Origin: Bacillota bacterium
GTDB lineage: Bacteria > Bacillota > Sulfobacillia > Sulfobacillales > Sulfobacillaceae
Length of the DNA stretch: 64,000 nucleotides
Direction of reading: 5' to 3'
Assembly (NCBI GenBank): GCA_026627065.1
Contig: JAPNUO010000002.1
Coordinates: 310,001-374,000, forward strand
This document shows, piece by piece, positions 42,636 through 51,714 of this stretch; positions within the stretch are counted from its first letter, which is position 1, and each line of letters opens with the position of its first letter. The notes beneath the pieces were generated by a model. It did not search any database and was not told the DNA's origin. It saw only the letters and a list, made by a program, of their open reading frames with translations. The position numbers and the translations under genes were made by a program.

Positions 42636-43301
42636 GTGGGCTATTTTCCGGTGATGCTGGACGTTACCCGCCGGCCCGTGGTGGTGGTAGGGTCGGGCGC
42701 CGAAGCCGTCGCCAAGATTGCTCGCTTGCGGGAGGCGGAGGCGACGGTGCATGTCTTTGACCAGCGGCCCGATTGCCCGCTTCCGGAGCCCATGCGCTCG
42801 GAGGTGCAGTGGCACGCGCGCTGGCCCACGCGGGGCGACGTCGAGGAAGCCGCTCTCGTTATCCTCGCGCACGAAGACGCGGCCGTAAACCAGAGGTTGC
42901 GGCGGGACATGCGCCAGGCGGCGCGGCTAATTTATGTGGTCGATGAGCCTGCAAGTTCCGACTGTATCATGGTGAGCCACCTTCGGCGGGGGCCGCTAGT
43001 GGTGTCCGTCTCCACCAGCGGCTATGCGCCAGGCATGGCCCGGCGGGTGCGCGAGGCGCTGGAGCCGTGGTTTGACGATCGTTGGCCGATGTGGCTGGAA
43101 GCCTTGCGGCAAGTCCGGGACCGCGCCCGGCTCAATCCAGACCGCACTCAGCGCCGCCGCATCATTCAGGAGGCGGAAGAACACGTCTGGGAAGCGTGGG
43201 ATCCGTTCGCGTTTCGCCGGGAAAGGGAGAAGCCGAATGCCGATCGTTTACCTGGTGGGGGCGGGGCCGGGCAACCCGGAGTTCCTCACCGTGAAGGCTG
43301 A
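42636..43301 (+). CDS. Precorrin-2 dehydrogenase/ferrochelatase (siroheme synthase N-terminal type)
   Basis: Oxidises precorrin-2 and inserts iron to give siroheme, the cofactor of the sulfite reductase upstream. 221 residues: the NAD site VVVVGSGAEAVAKIARL is followed by DPxN-less IYVVDEPASSDCIM and the swivel region LVVSVSTSGYAPGMARRVRE. It is the B. subtilis YlnF type, with a longer tail. AGAGGGG eight bases before a GTG sets the start. Its last 65 bases overlap the methyltransferase gene. Confidence 0.82.
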   Translation: MGYFPVMLDVTRRPVVVVGSGAEAVAKIARLREAEATVHVFDQRPDCPLPEPMRSEVQWHARWPTRGDVEEAALVILAHEDAAVNQRLRRDMRQAARLIYVVDEPASSDCIMVSHLRRGPLVVSVSTSGYAPGMARRVREALEPWFDDRWPMWLEALRQVRDRARLNPDRTQRRRIIQEAEEHVWEAWDPFAFRREREKPNADRLPGGGGAGQPGVPHREG

Positions 43302-43974
43302 TCGCTTGATACAAAGTGCCGACGCGGTGTTGTACGATCGGCTGATCCTACCCGCGGTGCTGGAACGGGCAAAACCCGGCGCGATGATGCTTGCCGCGGG
43401 AAGGGCGCCGGGGAGACGGGGAATACCGCAAGACGAGGTCAATCAGCAGATGATTGACCTCGCGCGCCAAGGTCTCAAAGTCGTCCGCCTTAAGGGTGGC
43501 GATCCTATGGTATTCGGACGCGGCGGAGAAGAGGTCCGAGCGCTGATGGAGGCGGGTATCGCGGTCGAGGTGGTGCCTGGGATATCGTCTGCCTGGGGAG
43601 CTTTAACGCTGGCTGGCATTCCCGCGACCCATCGCGGGGTCAGCGCCATGGTGACTGTGGTCAGCGGTCACGATCCGGCGCGTCTGCCGTGGGATCATCT
43701 CGCAGCGCTGGGGGGCACGCTGGTGTTTTTGATGGCGGTATCCCAGCTGACGGCGATTGTCCGGCAGTTAATCGGCCATGGCATGGGGGGCCAGGTCCCG
43801 GCCGCGGTAATCGAAAAGGCGTCGTGGCCTGATCAGCGGGTGCTGATTTCTCGCTTGGAAGACCTTCCGCAGCTGGCGGAAGAGCAGCGGGTGGCCCCGC
43901 CGTCGATCATTGTCGTCGGCGACGTGGTCGGGGTGCTTCCCGAGGCGCGCTTTGGGCGCTGGGGCCAATCCTAG
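43237..43974 (+). CDS. cobA: Uroporphyrinogen-III C-methyltransferase
   Basis: Adds two methyl groups to uroporphyrinogen III to form precorrin-2, the substrate of the preceding enzyme. 245 residues: YLVGAGPGNPEFLTVKA (SAM site), VRLKGGDPMVFGRGGEE, VVPGISSAWGALTLAGIPATHRG and MAVSQL are family hallmarks. AAAGGGAGA precedes the ATG inside the end of the upstream gene. It closes the sulfate operon. Confidence 0.93.
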   Translation: MPIVYLVGAGPGNPEFLTVKADRLIQSADAVLYDRLILPAVLERAKPGAMMLAAGRAPGRRGIPQDEVNQQMIDLARQGLKVVRLKGGDPMVFGRGGEEVRALMEAGIAVEVVPGISSAWGALTLAGIPATHRGVSAMVTVVSGHDPARLPWDHLAALGGTLVFLMAVSQLTAIVRQLIGHGMGGQVPAAVIEKASWPDQRVLISRLEDLPQLAEEQRVAPPSIIVVGDVVGVLPEARFGRWGQS

Positions 43975-44015
43975 CACCAGGGGGAGAGGCCGGTCGGCAG
44001 GGAGTCAACGCATCG

Positions 44016-44044
44016 GGCGCCGCGGCGTTTTCCGTCGCGGCGCC
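44016..44044 (+). terminator. GC-rich hairpin after the sulfate operon
   Basis: GGCGCCGCG and CGCGGCGCC form nine perfect pairs around an 11-base loop, 42 bases after the cobA stop. Only ATGTCTAATTT follows, a weak T tract. Confidence 0.5.
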
Positions 44045-44145
44045 ATGTCTAATTTGTCCCGCATTGCGTAGATATGTAAAGGAACAAGGAATCTTCGACG
44101 TGGGGCGAGAACCTCTCCGTGACCAAGGGGAGGAGGTTTCGCACC

Positions 44146-44679
44146 GTGAAGACGTGGCTACAGCTGTTTTGGGGGTTTTTTAAAGTTGGCATCCTGGGAT
44201 ATGGCGGGGGGCCCGGCTCGATCTCCTTGATCCAAGTGGTCACTGTGGACGGAAACCACTGGATGTCGAATCAGCAGTTTGCGGAGATGCTGGCGGTGGG
44301 CAATGCGCTGCCGGGACCGATTGCCACCAAGCTGGCAGCCAGCATCGGCTATCAAGTTGGGGGGCCCGTGGGGGCCGTGGCCGCATTGGCCGGCGTCGTG
44401 CTGCCCTCGCTGGTGCTGATGCTGGGCCTTTACCGGATTCTTCTGGTGTACAAGGCCAATCCTTATGTGGCGGGCCTTATCCGCGGGGTCAAACCGATTG
44501 TGATCGTGCTCTTGCTGCTCCTCATCATTGAGCTGATTCCGACATCGTTTCCCAAGGACCGCTGGGCGATTCCTGCCGTCTTTTTTGCCGCGGGGTTTGT
44601 TGCCATGTATTGGCTGAAAGTCCCGGCGGTGTGGGTGATTCTGGCTTCGATGGCCGGGGGGGCGTGGTTTTTGCGTTGA
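44146..44679 (+). CDS. Short-chain chromate transporter (CHR domain)
   Basis: A 177-residue membrane protein with one CHR domain (WGFFKVGILGYGGGPGSISL; later AVGNALPGPIATKLAASIGYQ). About five hydrophobic helices follow. Long ChrA proteins have two such halves; short ones are usually encoded as adjacent pairs. No second half is next to this one. GGGGAGGAGG nine bases before the GTG at 44146 sets the start. It may export chromate or a related oxyanion; the link to sulfate is by anion likeness only. Confidence 0.82.
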   Translation: MKTWLQLFWGFFKVGILGYGGGPGSISLIQVVTVDGNHWMSNQQFAEMLAVGNALPGPIATKLAASIGYQVGGPVGAVAALAGVVLPSLVLMLGLYRILLVYKANPYVAGLIRGVKPIVIVLLLLLIIELIPTSFPKDRWAIPAVFFAAGFVAMYWLKVPAVWVILASMAGGAWFLR

Positions 44680-45848
44680 ATCGGAAACTTGGCATGACAC
44701 CCGATTTGTGGTGGCTGACGCTGGCTCAAGGGTTATGGGGACTCGGGTTTGGCCTTTACGGGCTGTTCTTTCCATTGTATGTGGAGAAGTTGGGCGGCGG
44801 CCCGGTGATTGTCGGCCTGTTGACCACGGTGGCGGGCGTCATCACCGCCCTGGTGGTACTGCCGGGCGGATGGCTGGCGGACCATGTCGACCGCCGCACC
44901 GTGTTGTTTTGGGGGTGGATCTTGGGCGTGCCGGTGCCCTTGATCTTTTCGCTCGCCCACCATTGGCAATGGCTGATTCCTGGCGTGGTGCTGTATTTCG
45001 GGTCGGCCTTTTCTACACCCGCCATGCAGGCGGTCATTGTCGCCGAGGCTCCGCCAGCCAAACTCAGCACCGCCTATACGGTGGTCATGAGCGTCTTTGG
45101 TGCGGGCATGGTGGTCGGCCCCACGGCGGGCGGGTATCTCACCGCCCGCTATTCCTATGGCCTGGTGTTTTGGCTGGCCGCCGGTTTATATGGTCTCTCC
45201 ACACTGGCGATGCTCAAGATCAAGCGGCATCCCCCGGCGCTTCGGCGCACGCGGCCGGTGAAGTGGCGTCCTGAGGTGCGGCCGCGGTTTTTTCAATGGA
45301 TGATCTTTTCGGCCGTCCTGGCGGGAGTGCAGGGTATTGCCTGGCCGTTTGTGGTACCCTATTGGAAAACGGTGGGGCATTTGTCGGTGGAAGTGATTGG
45401 CGTCCTGGGATCGGTGGCAATCCTTATGGCCACCGTGACTGGTCCCTTGTGGGGGCGCATGGCGGAGCGCTGGGGCATTCCTCGAACCTTGGGGGCGGGG
45501 CTAGGGCTCTTGGTGGTGGGGTGGCTGGCGTTGTTGTGGGCCCCGGAAAGTATCGGATGGGGGCTGTTTTCGGGCCTAATGCGCGGCGTCGGTGAAGGCG
45601 CCCGCGGGCTGCAAGGGGTGGCGGTTGGACGCGTCGTGAAACCCCATGAAGCGGGCACCGCCTACGGACTCTTCAATCTGGTGACCGAATTGGCCGCAGC
45701 GCTCGCCCCATTGCCGGGAGGCCTGTTGTTTCGTCATTGGGCGTTTGCACCGCTGACGGTGGCCACGTTTTTCACGGCTGTCATTGCCTGGTGGCTGTGG
45801 AACGGGTTGCCTGGTCGCCCTACCCCGCTTCCTCCGGTGACTGCCTAG
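44676..45848 (+). CDS. MFS transporter
   Basis: A 12-helix major facilitator of about 390 residues. The loop 2-3 motif GGWLADHVDRRTVLFW (GxLaDrxGrr) and the repeated half-motif WGRMAERWGIPRTLG are both seen. The substrate is unknown. The TTG at 44676 overlaps the stop of the chromate transporter gene, which suggests coupling; an ATG six codons on is the alternative. It forms an operon with the genes on each side. Confidence 0.88.
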   Translation: MNRKLGMTPDLWWLTLAQGLWGLGFGLYGLFFPLYVEKLGGGPVIVGLLTTVAGVITALVVLPGGWLADHVDRRTVLFWGWILGVPVPLIFSLAHHWQWLIPGVVLYFGSAFSTPAMQAVIVAEAPPAKLSTAYTVVMSVFGAGMVVGPTAGGYLTARYSYGLVFWLAAGLYGLSTLAMLKIKRHPPALRRTRPVKWRPEVRPRFFQWMIFSAVLAGVQGIAWPFVVPYWKTVGHLSVEVIGVLGSVAILMATVTGPLWGRMAERWGIPRTLGAGLGLLVVGWLALLWAPESIGWGLFSGLMRGVGEGARGLQGVAVGRVVKPHEAGTAYGLFNLVTELAAALAPLPGGLLFRHWAFAPLTVATFFTAVIAWWLWNGLPGRPTPLPPVTA

Positions 45849-45859
45849 GAGGCTTTTGG

Positions 45860-46240
45860 GTGTTTAAGCGGTTGTTTCTGGCCTTTTTGTTGGTCCCGCT
45901 CGTGGAATTGCTGCTCATTATTCTGTTGGCCCATTTTGTCGGGTGGGCAGCCACGATTGGCATTACCATCGGATCGTCTTTGTTAGGAGCGGTGTTGGCG
46001 CACCGGTCTTGGCGAAGCTGGTGGGGCCGGGTGCGCGACGAGTGGAGCCGCGAAGGGTTCCCCGTCCATCGTTTGGGCGAAGGGGCGCTCTTAGTGACGT
46101 CGATGGCCTTTATGATTACCCCGGGCCCGCTGACCGGTCTCATAGGGATACTGCTGACCGTTCCCGCCATACGTGAGCGCGTGTCGCGGCTGTTGGTGCG
46201 GTGGCTGAGCCATCGGCTGTTTCAGCGCTTTTGGACTTAG
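45860..46240 (+). CDS. FxsA family membrane protein
   Basis: A 126-residue inner-membrane protein. FKRLFLAFLLVPLVELLLII opens the first helix, HFVGWAATIGITIGSSLLGA the second, and SMAFMITPGPLTGLIGILLT a third; this is the FxsA layout. E. coli FxsA relieves exclusion of phage T7 by the F plasmid, but its normal function is unclear. The GTG follows TAGGAGG by seven bases. Confidence 0.85.
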   Translation: MFKRLFLAFLLVPLVELLLIILLAHFVGWAATIGITIGSSLLGAVLAHRSWRSWWGRVRDEWSREGFPVHRLGEGALLVTSMAFMITPGPLTGLIGILLTVPAIRERVSRLLVRWLSHRLFQRFWT

Positions 46241-46822
46241 GTCCGCCGAGCGCGGCTCCACTGTCTAAGGGAGGCCCAGCGCTGACGTTTCCCGATGGTC
46301 AGGCTGAGACCCTTGCCGTCCCCAGGACCAGCCTTCCCTTAACTTAGGAAAGCAGTCTAAGGCTAACCTCGGCAATGCATTCGGCGATTTGCCGGGATTT
46401 TTACGCTTAAAGGCCCCTGTTGCTTGCCTCAATTGAAAATTGAAAGTCAGTACAGCTCCAAGGGCATCCACGTACTCGACATGGGTTGTATTTATCGAGT
46501 TATCGGTATGACCGACGCCATCGAGCGATTCATGTCGATATAACTAAGAATCAACGACCCGGTTGACCTCTCGAAAAAAAAAACCGCGATTTCCAGATGT
46601 GCTTAAGGCTCTCGACGACGGACTGGTTTACCGCGTGTTTCGACACATGTTGTTTTGCGCGAATTTTCGTCAGAGAATTCGTTCGACTACTGAAAACCGC
46701 GACAAATCAAGCCTTCGGGGAGCAACTTTCGTTGCAAAATCTGCTGCCGAAAGAAGGATCTGGAATTGCGTTGTCGAAAGCTGAAGACGATGGAAACAAA
46801 TTCCGACATGGAGGGGTTAGAC
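46241..46822. other. 582-base region before the flagellar genes, no gene recognised
   Basis: More AT-rich than its surroundings. An inverted repeat TCGACATG (46476-46483)/CATGTCGA (46531-46538) encloses 47 bases, and there is an A10 run near 46575. The open frames here lack ribosome sites and family motifs. It probably contains the promoter of the following operon; I found neither a convincing sigma-A nor a sigma-D (TAAA...GCCGATAA) pair. Confidence 0.4.
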
Positions 46823-47395
46823 ATGTCGAGCAAGTCGCTGGCTTTCTTTGAGGACGGACAGGCGATTGAATTATCGTCTCCGATTTTTAGCCGGCCGCGC
46901 AGCAAGCGGCGAGGGCGTCGGGCGGAGTCCGACCGCTACTTTCCCAATGGAATGATAAAGCCAACACGCGATGAGTTATTGCAATTTATCTTAACCCACG
47001 TGCTGTACCAGGTCGATGCGACCGTGGGAGGGCCGATCTTTTGCAAGCACATCATGAAGCCAAACCGGGAACGCAATCGGGAAAGCATGTATCACGTGGT
47101 CCTGGGGCCGCATGCCTGGACGGGCGTATGGGAAGTGGTTGGCAACCGGCGGATGTTTGACATTCGCGCCGAATATTTGCCTAATGAAAACACCTGGGTG
47201 CCACAAATTCAACTATCGCCGGGAAATTACATTGGTGTGGATAACTTAAATGGGATTGAGTTAGATCCGATTAGATTGCGGCGCGAAATTATACGTCGCG
47301 GGTTCGCGACGCCAGAAGAGTACGATCGCTTTACCGGAGGTTTGAGCAACCGTTATCGGGCTATTCCCTACGCGGTACGAGGGATCTGGATGTAA
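46823..47395 (+). CDS. Hypothetical protein preceding motA
   Basis: I do not recognise this 190-residue protein. A basic linker (FSRPRSKRRGRRAESDRY) precedes a mixed domain with FILTHVLYQVDATVGGPIFC and YHVVLGPHAWTGVWEVVGNR. No membrane segment is seen. GGAGGGG before the ATG at 46823 sets the start. It ends 17 bases before motA in the same direction, so it may be the first gene of the flagellar operon. Its base composition is more AT-rich than the operon. Confidence 0.6.
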   Translation: MSSKSLAFFEDGQAIELSSPIFSRPRSKRRGRRAESDRYFPNGMIKPTRDELLQFILTHVLYQVDATVGGPIFCKHIMKPNRERNRESMYHVVLGPHAWTGVWEVVGNRRMFDIRAEYLPNENTWVPQIQLSPGNYIGVDNLNGIELDPIRLRREIIRRGFATPEEYDRFTGGLSNRYRAIPYAVRGIWM

Positions 47396-47412
47396 CATAG
47401 GGGGAGTCCGCG

Positions 47413-48234
47413 GTGAAACTGGACGTCAGCGCGTTTGGCGGCATTATTTTTGGCGTGATTGCGTTGGTGGGAGGCTTTGTGCTGGAAGGCGGAAAGGCAG
47501 GGGCGCTGCTTCAGGGCACCGCGGCGATGATTGTGTTCGGGGGCACCATTGGGGCGACAGCCGTGTCCTTTTCCATGGACGAACTGAAGCAAGTCCCGGC
47601 ACTGTTCAAAATGGGGCTGACGCGGTCGACGTTCGATCCCGTGCAGCTGATCGAGAAACTGGTGCACTACACAGACATTGCCCGCCGCCAACAGCCGCTG
47701 GCGCTCGAGCCGGAAATTGCGCGAGCGAACGACCCGTTCTTGGAAAAGGGGCTCCAGCTGATTGTGGACAACGCCGATCCAACGTTTATGCGCCAGATGC
47801 TGGAAGCCGACATGTACGCGCAGGCCAGTCGGCAGAAGATGGGCGTCTCCATTTTTGAGGCGGCGGGGGGCTATGCCCCCACCATGGGCATTGTGGGCAC
47901 CGTCATGGGGTTGGTCCATGTGCTCGGCGAGTTGGCCGGGAACCCCAACCAACTGGCTTCTGCCATTGGTCTCGCCTTTATTGCCACCCTGTACGGGGTG
48001 TCCAGCGCCAATCTCTTGTGGCTGCCCCTGGCCAGCAACCTCAAAAACAAGGCCAAGCACGACGCGCTGATGCGGCAAATTGCCTTGGAGGGGCTGTTGT
48101 CCATTCAGCAAGGGATGGCCCCGTCGCTTTTGCGCGACAAGCTGATGAGCTTTATCACCCCCTCGGGCACCCCCGGCGGCAACGGGGCGGACAACGCGTC
48201 TTCGCAACCGGTGGAGGAGGTTCGCGTCTCATGA
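47413..48234 (+). CDS. motA: Flagellar motor stator protein MotA
   Basis: 273 residues with four membrane helices; the first is FGGIIFGVIALVGGFVL and the last pair lies around GGYAPTMGIVGTVMGLVHVL and IGLAFIATLYGVSSANLLWL, which carries the proline and ion-path residues. The cytoplasmic loop is charged (ALEPEIARANDPFLEKGLQL). With MotB it forms the ion channel that turns the flagellum. A GTG start follows GGGGGAG. The stop overlaps motB in ATGATG. Confidence 0.93.
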   Translation: MKLDVSAFGGIIFGVIALVGGFVLEGGKAGALLQGTAAMIVFGGTIGATAVSFSMDELKQVPALFKMGLTRSTFDPVQLIEKLVHYTDIARRQQPLALEPEIARANDPFLEKGLQLIVDNADPTFMRQMLEADMYAQASRQKMGVSIFEAAGGYAPTMGIVGTVMGLVHVLGELAGNPNQLASAIGLAFIATLYGVSSANLLWLPLASNLKNKAKHDALMRQIALEGLLSIQQGMAPSLLRDKLMSFITPSGTPGGNGADNASSQPVEEVRVS

Positions 48235-48986
48235 TGGACGACGACGAACGCGAGAGCGGGGGGCATGAAGGCGGGGGCATGATGCGCTGGCTTATTACCT
48301 ACGCCGACCTCATCACCCTGCTGCTGGCGTTTTTCATCGTGCTCTACGCGATGAACCGCACCGAGCAAATCAAGTTTACCTTGGTGGCGCAGGCGCTCGC
48401 GCAGGAGTTTGACTCCCAGAGCATCGTCGGCCAGGGGCTGGGGCCGTCCATCATTACCGCCAACAGCGGCACCGAGGTCCAGGGCACGAGCGTCCGGGAA
48501 CTGCAAAGTTTGTCGAAGTTGCAGTCGCAGCTGCAAACGGCTATCGACCAGGCGGGATTGGGCAATCAAGTGTCGGTGACCAGCAACGAACGCGGCGTCG
48601 AGGTCAGCCTGAACTCCACGCTGCTCTTTGCGCCGGGATCGGCGAACCTGTCGCCGGCGGCGGTGAGCTTGCTGGAGCGGTTGGGGCGGGTGCTGGCCAC
48701 CGTGCCCAATGACATCGAGGTCGTAGGATATACCGATTCGACGCCCATTCACACGGCGGAGTATCCCAGCAACTGGCAGCTGTCCGCCATGCGGGCCGCA
48801 AACGTGGTTTACGTGCTCAGCCGGGTGCCGGGCATTCATCCGGCGCGGCTTTCGCTGATGGGGTTCGGCAAATACCATCCGATTGCCAGCAACGCGACGC
48901 CCCAAGGGCGCGCCAAAAACCGGCGCGTCAACATTTTGGTCTTGCGCAGCGATGTGGCCGAAGTGGCCATTGGCAACGGCCCTTAG
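48231..48986 (+). CDS. motB: Flagellar motor stator protein MotB
   Basis: 251 residues: a short N-terminus, one helix WLITYADLITLLLAFFIVLY with the ion-binding Asp26, a linker, and an OmpA-like peptidoglycan-binding domain (SVTSNERGVEVSLNSTLLFA; VVGYTDSTPIHTAEYPSNWQ; KNRRVNILV). It anchors the stator to the wall. GGAGGAGG lies nine bases before the ATG that overlaps motA. Confidence 0.93.
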   Translation: MMDDDERESGGHEGGGMMRWLITYADLITLLLAFFIVLYAMNRTEQIKFTLVAQALAQEFDSQSIVGQGLGPSIITANSGTEVQGTSVRELQSLSKLQSQLQTAIDQAGLGNQVSVTSNERGVEVSLNSTLLFAPGSANLSPAAVSLLERLGRVLATVPNDIEVVGYTDSTPIHTAEYPSNWQLSAMRAANVVYVLSRVPGIHPARLSLMGFGKYHPIASNATPQGRAKNRRVNILVLRSDVAEVAIGNGP

Positions 48987-49034
48987 CAAGGGCCGGGTGT
49001 GATGCATAGCTGACGACAACAAGGAGGCGGGAGA

Positions 49035-49400
49035 ATGGGCATCGGGCTCAATAACCTCACCGATGCGGCGATTGTGGCCACGATGAATTTGAGCCGCGAG
49101 CAGGAACTTTACATAACAAACGACATCGCCAATTACCAAACGCCCGGCTTTAAGGCCCAAAATCTGAGCTTTCAAGCGCAATTGGCCAACGCGCTGAGCC
49201 AAGGCCCGAGTGCGGTGCTGGCCGTGAGCGGCACCGTGGTGACCACCCCCGGGTCGGTGGACAACAACGGAAACAGCGTGTCGCTCACGGCCCAGATGGC
49301 CAACCTCGCTCAGGCTCAGCTCCTCTACGAGACGGCGGTTGAGGCCTATAACCAACAGATTACGGAAATCAAGATTGTGACGGAAGGGAAGGCGCAGTAA
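49035..49400 (+). CDS. flgB: Flagellar basal-body rod protein FlgB
   Basis: 121 residues. The N-terminal rod signature is seen in ITNDIANYQTPGFKAQNLSF, and the C-terminal helix in LAQAQLLYETAVEAYNQQIT. It builds the proximal rod. AAGGAGGCGG precedes the ATG. The stop overlaps flgC by one base (TAATG). Confidence 0.9.
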   Translation: MGIGLNNLTDAAIVATMNLSREQELYITNDIANYQTPGFKAQNLSFQAQLANALSQGPSAVLAVSGTVVTTPGSVDNNGNSVSLTAQMANLAQAQLLYETAVEAYNQQITEIKIVTEGKAQ

Positions 49401-49819
49401 TGTTTGACGGGATGAAAATCGCGTCCACGGGGTTGGTGGCCGATTCCACCTGGCTTTCTGTAATTGCCAACGACTTGGCCAATGCCGATACCACGGTGAC
49501 GCCCCAAGGGGGACCCTACCGCAGCGAGTATGTGACGTTTCAAGCCGTGCCCCCGACGAGCTCAGGATCGTCCAACGGCGTGGGGCAAGGAGTCATGGTG
49601 GCCGGCATTTATCAAGATCAAGGCCCGCTGACAGTGGTGTACGATCCGACGAGCCCCCAGGCCAATGCCCAGGGCGACGTCCTCTATCCCAACGTCAGCC
49701 TGCCGACGCAAATGGTCGACCTCATCCAAGCCTCAGCCGCCTATCAAGCCAATGTGAGTGCCTTCAACTCGGCTAAGGCCATGGATGTCGAAGCGCTTAC
49801 GATAGGGACGACGGCATGA
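49400..49819 (+). CDS. flgC: Flagellar basal-body rod protein FlgC
   Basis: 139 residues. FDGMKIASTGLVADSTWLSV and IANDLANADTTVTPQGGPYR at the N-terminus, with YPNVSLPTQMVDLIQASAAY near the C-terminus, are the FlgC pattern. It forms the rod with FlgB. The start and stop overlap both neighbours, so the rod genes are translated as a chain. Confidence 0.92.
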   Translation: MFDGMKIASTGLVADSTWLSVIANDLANADTTVTPQGGPYRSEYVTFQAVPPTSSGSSNGVGQGVMVAGIYQDQGPLTVVYDPTSPQANAQGDVLYPNVSLPTQMVDLIQASAAYQANVSAFNSAKAMDVEALTIGTTA

Positions 49820-50112
49820 GTACGATTCCGATCACCTTACTTTCTCCGGTGACGCTGCCGAGCGGATCCGCCACCTCGGGCACGAGCACCGCGAGTAGCT
49901 TTGGGGCGCTCTTAGGGCAGGCCATTAGCGGGCTGGCGCAAAGTCAAACGACGGCCGACCAGACGATTCAAGCCGCCATGGCAGGGCAAGTCAGCGTGAC
50001 TGATGCCATGGTGGCCATGACCCAGGCGCAGGCCACGTTGGACATTGCAACGGCGGTGCAAAATCAAGCCGTCACGGCGTACCAGACCATCATGAACATG
50101 CCATTAAGCTAG
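49816..50112 (+). CDS. fliE: Flagellar hook-basal body protein FliE
   Basis: 98 residues. A Ser/Thr-rich N-terminus is followed by FGALLGQAISGLAQSQTTAD and the conserved SVTDAMVAMTQAQATLDIAT; it ends AYQTIMNMPLS. FliE joins the MS ring to the rod. The ATG overlaps the flgC stop (ATGA). Confidence 0.88.
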   Translation: MSTIPITLLSPVTLPSGSATSGTSTASSFGALLGQAISGLAQSQTTADQTIQAAMAGQVSVTDAMVAMTQAQATLDIATAVQNQAVTAYQTIMNMPLS

Positions 50113-50133
50113 CCCAAAGGGGAATCGCCGGAG

Positions 50134-51714
50134 ATGAACGATCGCGTCCAAGCATATCTCACCCGCATCCGGCAGTGGTGGGCAGCCCAGTCGCCGACCA
50201 AGCGCTGGCGCATTGTGGCGCTGGTGGTATTGGCGGTGGGCGTGATGGTGGCTGGCTTCGTCATTATCTCCAGTCCCGACTGGCAGCCGCTCTACACCAA
50301 TCTGAGCGCCCGCACGGCGGGACAAATCACGTCGGAATTGACGACCATGAAGGTTCCCTATCAGCTGACCGACGGAGGATCGACAATCCTGGTGCCCAAG
50401 GCGGATGTCAACCAAGTGCGCGTCTCGCTGGCGGACCAAAACATTCCCTCGAGCACGGTGGGGTTGCCCTCGTCGCTGACCTTTAGTCTGGGGGAGAGCG
50501 ATCAAGAGATTCAGCTGCAGGAGCTGGCGAACCTGGAGGCGACGCTGGAGTCGACCATCGACAGCATCAACGGCGTCCGGTCGAGTCGGGTGTTGATCAA
50601 TCAGCCCTCCCCCAGTTTGTTTGGCGAAACCACGCAAGAGTCGACCGCCTCGGTCTTTGTCGATTTGGCGCCGGGCGCGAGCCTGAATACCAGTCAAGTC
50701 CGCGGCATTATGAACCTCGTAGCGCACTCGGTGTCGGGTCTCTCCGTCAACGAGGTGTCGGTGGTGGACCAGAACGGCACCGTGCTGTCCGCCAGCGCCC
50801 TCGACAACAATTCGGCCGCGTCGCAGGTGTCGGGCGTGTCGGGGGCCGAGCTGGCGGCCGAAAATGCGGTCTCCAGCGAAATCCGAAACAATGTGCAGAA
50901 TATGCTGGACCAGGTGTTGGGCCCGGGCAACGCGGTGGTGCAGGTGAGCGCCATCTTAAACTTCAACCATTCGTCGGTCACCTCAGTAGCTTACGGCCAC
51001 GCCGTGTTGTCGTCGCAAGAGGTGCAAACCTCCACCAGCAGCGGGACCACTCCGCCGTCCCCTGCCGTAGGCACGCAGGGCAATACGCCGACGGTCACCA
51101 CGACCACGACTAATGGCGGCACGTCCAAGTCCAACAGCCGCACCACGGTCGACCGGTATCTCGTGGATACCACCAAGACCAGCCAGGTGGTTCCCGCCGG
51201 GCAGATTCAGCGCCTCACGGTGGCCGTCGTGGTCGACCAAAAGCTGAGCGCCAAAGAGGCCAAGTCGCTGCGCAATCTGGTCGCCAATGCGGCTGGGGTG
51301 AATTTCAAGGCGGGCGACCAAGTCACCGTGGTGGGGATGCCGTTTAACCGCACAGCCGTGAGCCAAGCGTTGGCCGCGATGCAGCAGGCGCAGCGGGCGG
51401 AGACCATTCGCGAAGGGGTGCTGGCATTGCTGGCGGTGGGGGCCTTCGTGTTTTTGCTGGTCATGCTGCGGCGGGCCCTGAGAAGCCGTCCCTCGGAAGC
51501 GGAGGCGCCGGCCGTGCCTTTGCCGACGGCGGTGGGAGGCCAGGTCGACTTTCAGGAGCCGATGTCTGTGGCCGAGCTGTTGGACGAGATGCGCCAGGCC
51601 AAAGAGCCGAGCATTTCCGAGCGCGCTCGTCAGCGCTTGGACGATTTGGCGCGGCACGATCCGGAGACCGCGGCCCGTCTTTTGCGAGCTTGGATGGAAG
51701 AGGATAACAGCTAG
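50134..51714 (+). CDS. fliF: Flagellar MS-ring protein FliF
   Basis: 526 residues. Membrane helices lie near residues 24-46 and 428-446; between them are the ring-building motifs YTNLSARTAGQITSELTTMK and LQELANLEATLESTIDSING. A long Ser/Thr-rich loop (about 295-340) precedes VDRYLVDTTKTSQVVPAG. The C-terminal tail (ERARQRLDDLARHDPETAAR) binds FliG. The stop is followed at once by the fliG ATG. Confidence 0.93.
   Translation: MNDRVQAYLTRIRQWWAAQSPTKRWRIVALVVLAVGVMVAGFVIISSPDWQPLYTNLSARTAGQITSELTTMKVPYQLTDGGSTILVPKADVNQVRVSLADQNIPSSTVGLPSSLTFSLGESDQEIQLQELANLEATLESTIDSINGVRSSRVLINQPSPSLFGETTQESTASVFVDLAPGASLNTSQVRGIMNLVAHSVSGLSVNEVSVVDQNGTVLSASALDNNSAASQVSGVSGAELAAENAVSSEIRNNVQNMLDQVLGPGNAVVQVSAILNFNHSSVTSVAYGHAVLSSQEVQTSTSSGTTPPSPAVGTQGNTPTVTTTTTNGGTSKSNSRTTVDRYLVDTTKTSQVVPAGQIQRLTVAVVVDQKLSAKEAKSLRNLVANAAGVNFKAGDQVTVVGMPFNRTAVSQALAAMQQAQRAETIREGVLALLAVGAFVFLLVMLRRALRSRPSEAEAPAVPLPTAVGGQVDFQEPMSVAELLDEMRQAKEPSISERARQRLDDLARHDPETAARLLRAWMEEDNS

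Noticed and set aside
48105-49355. 416-codon open frame on the minus strand through motB and flgB
   Set aside because: It lies opposite three clear flagellar genes, has a His/Arg/Gly-rich composition and no family motif; it is a shadow of high-GC codon use.
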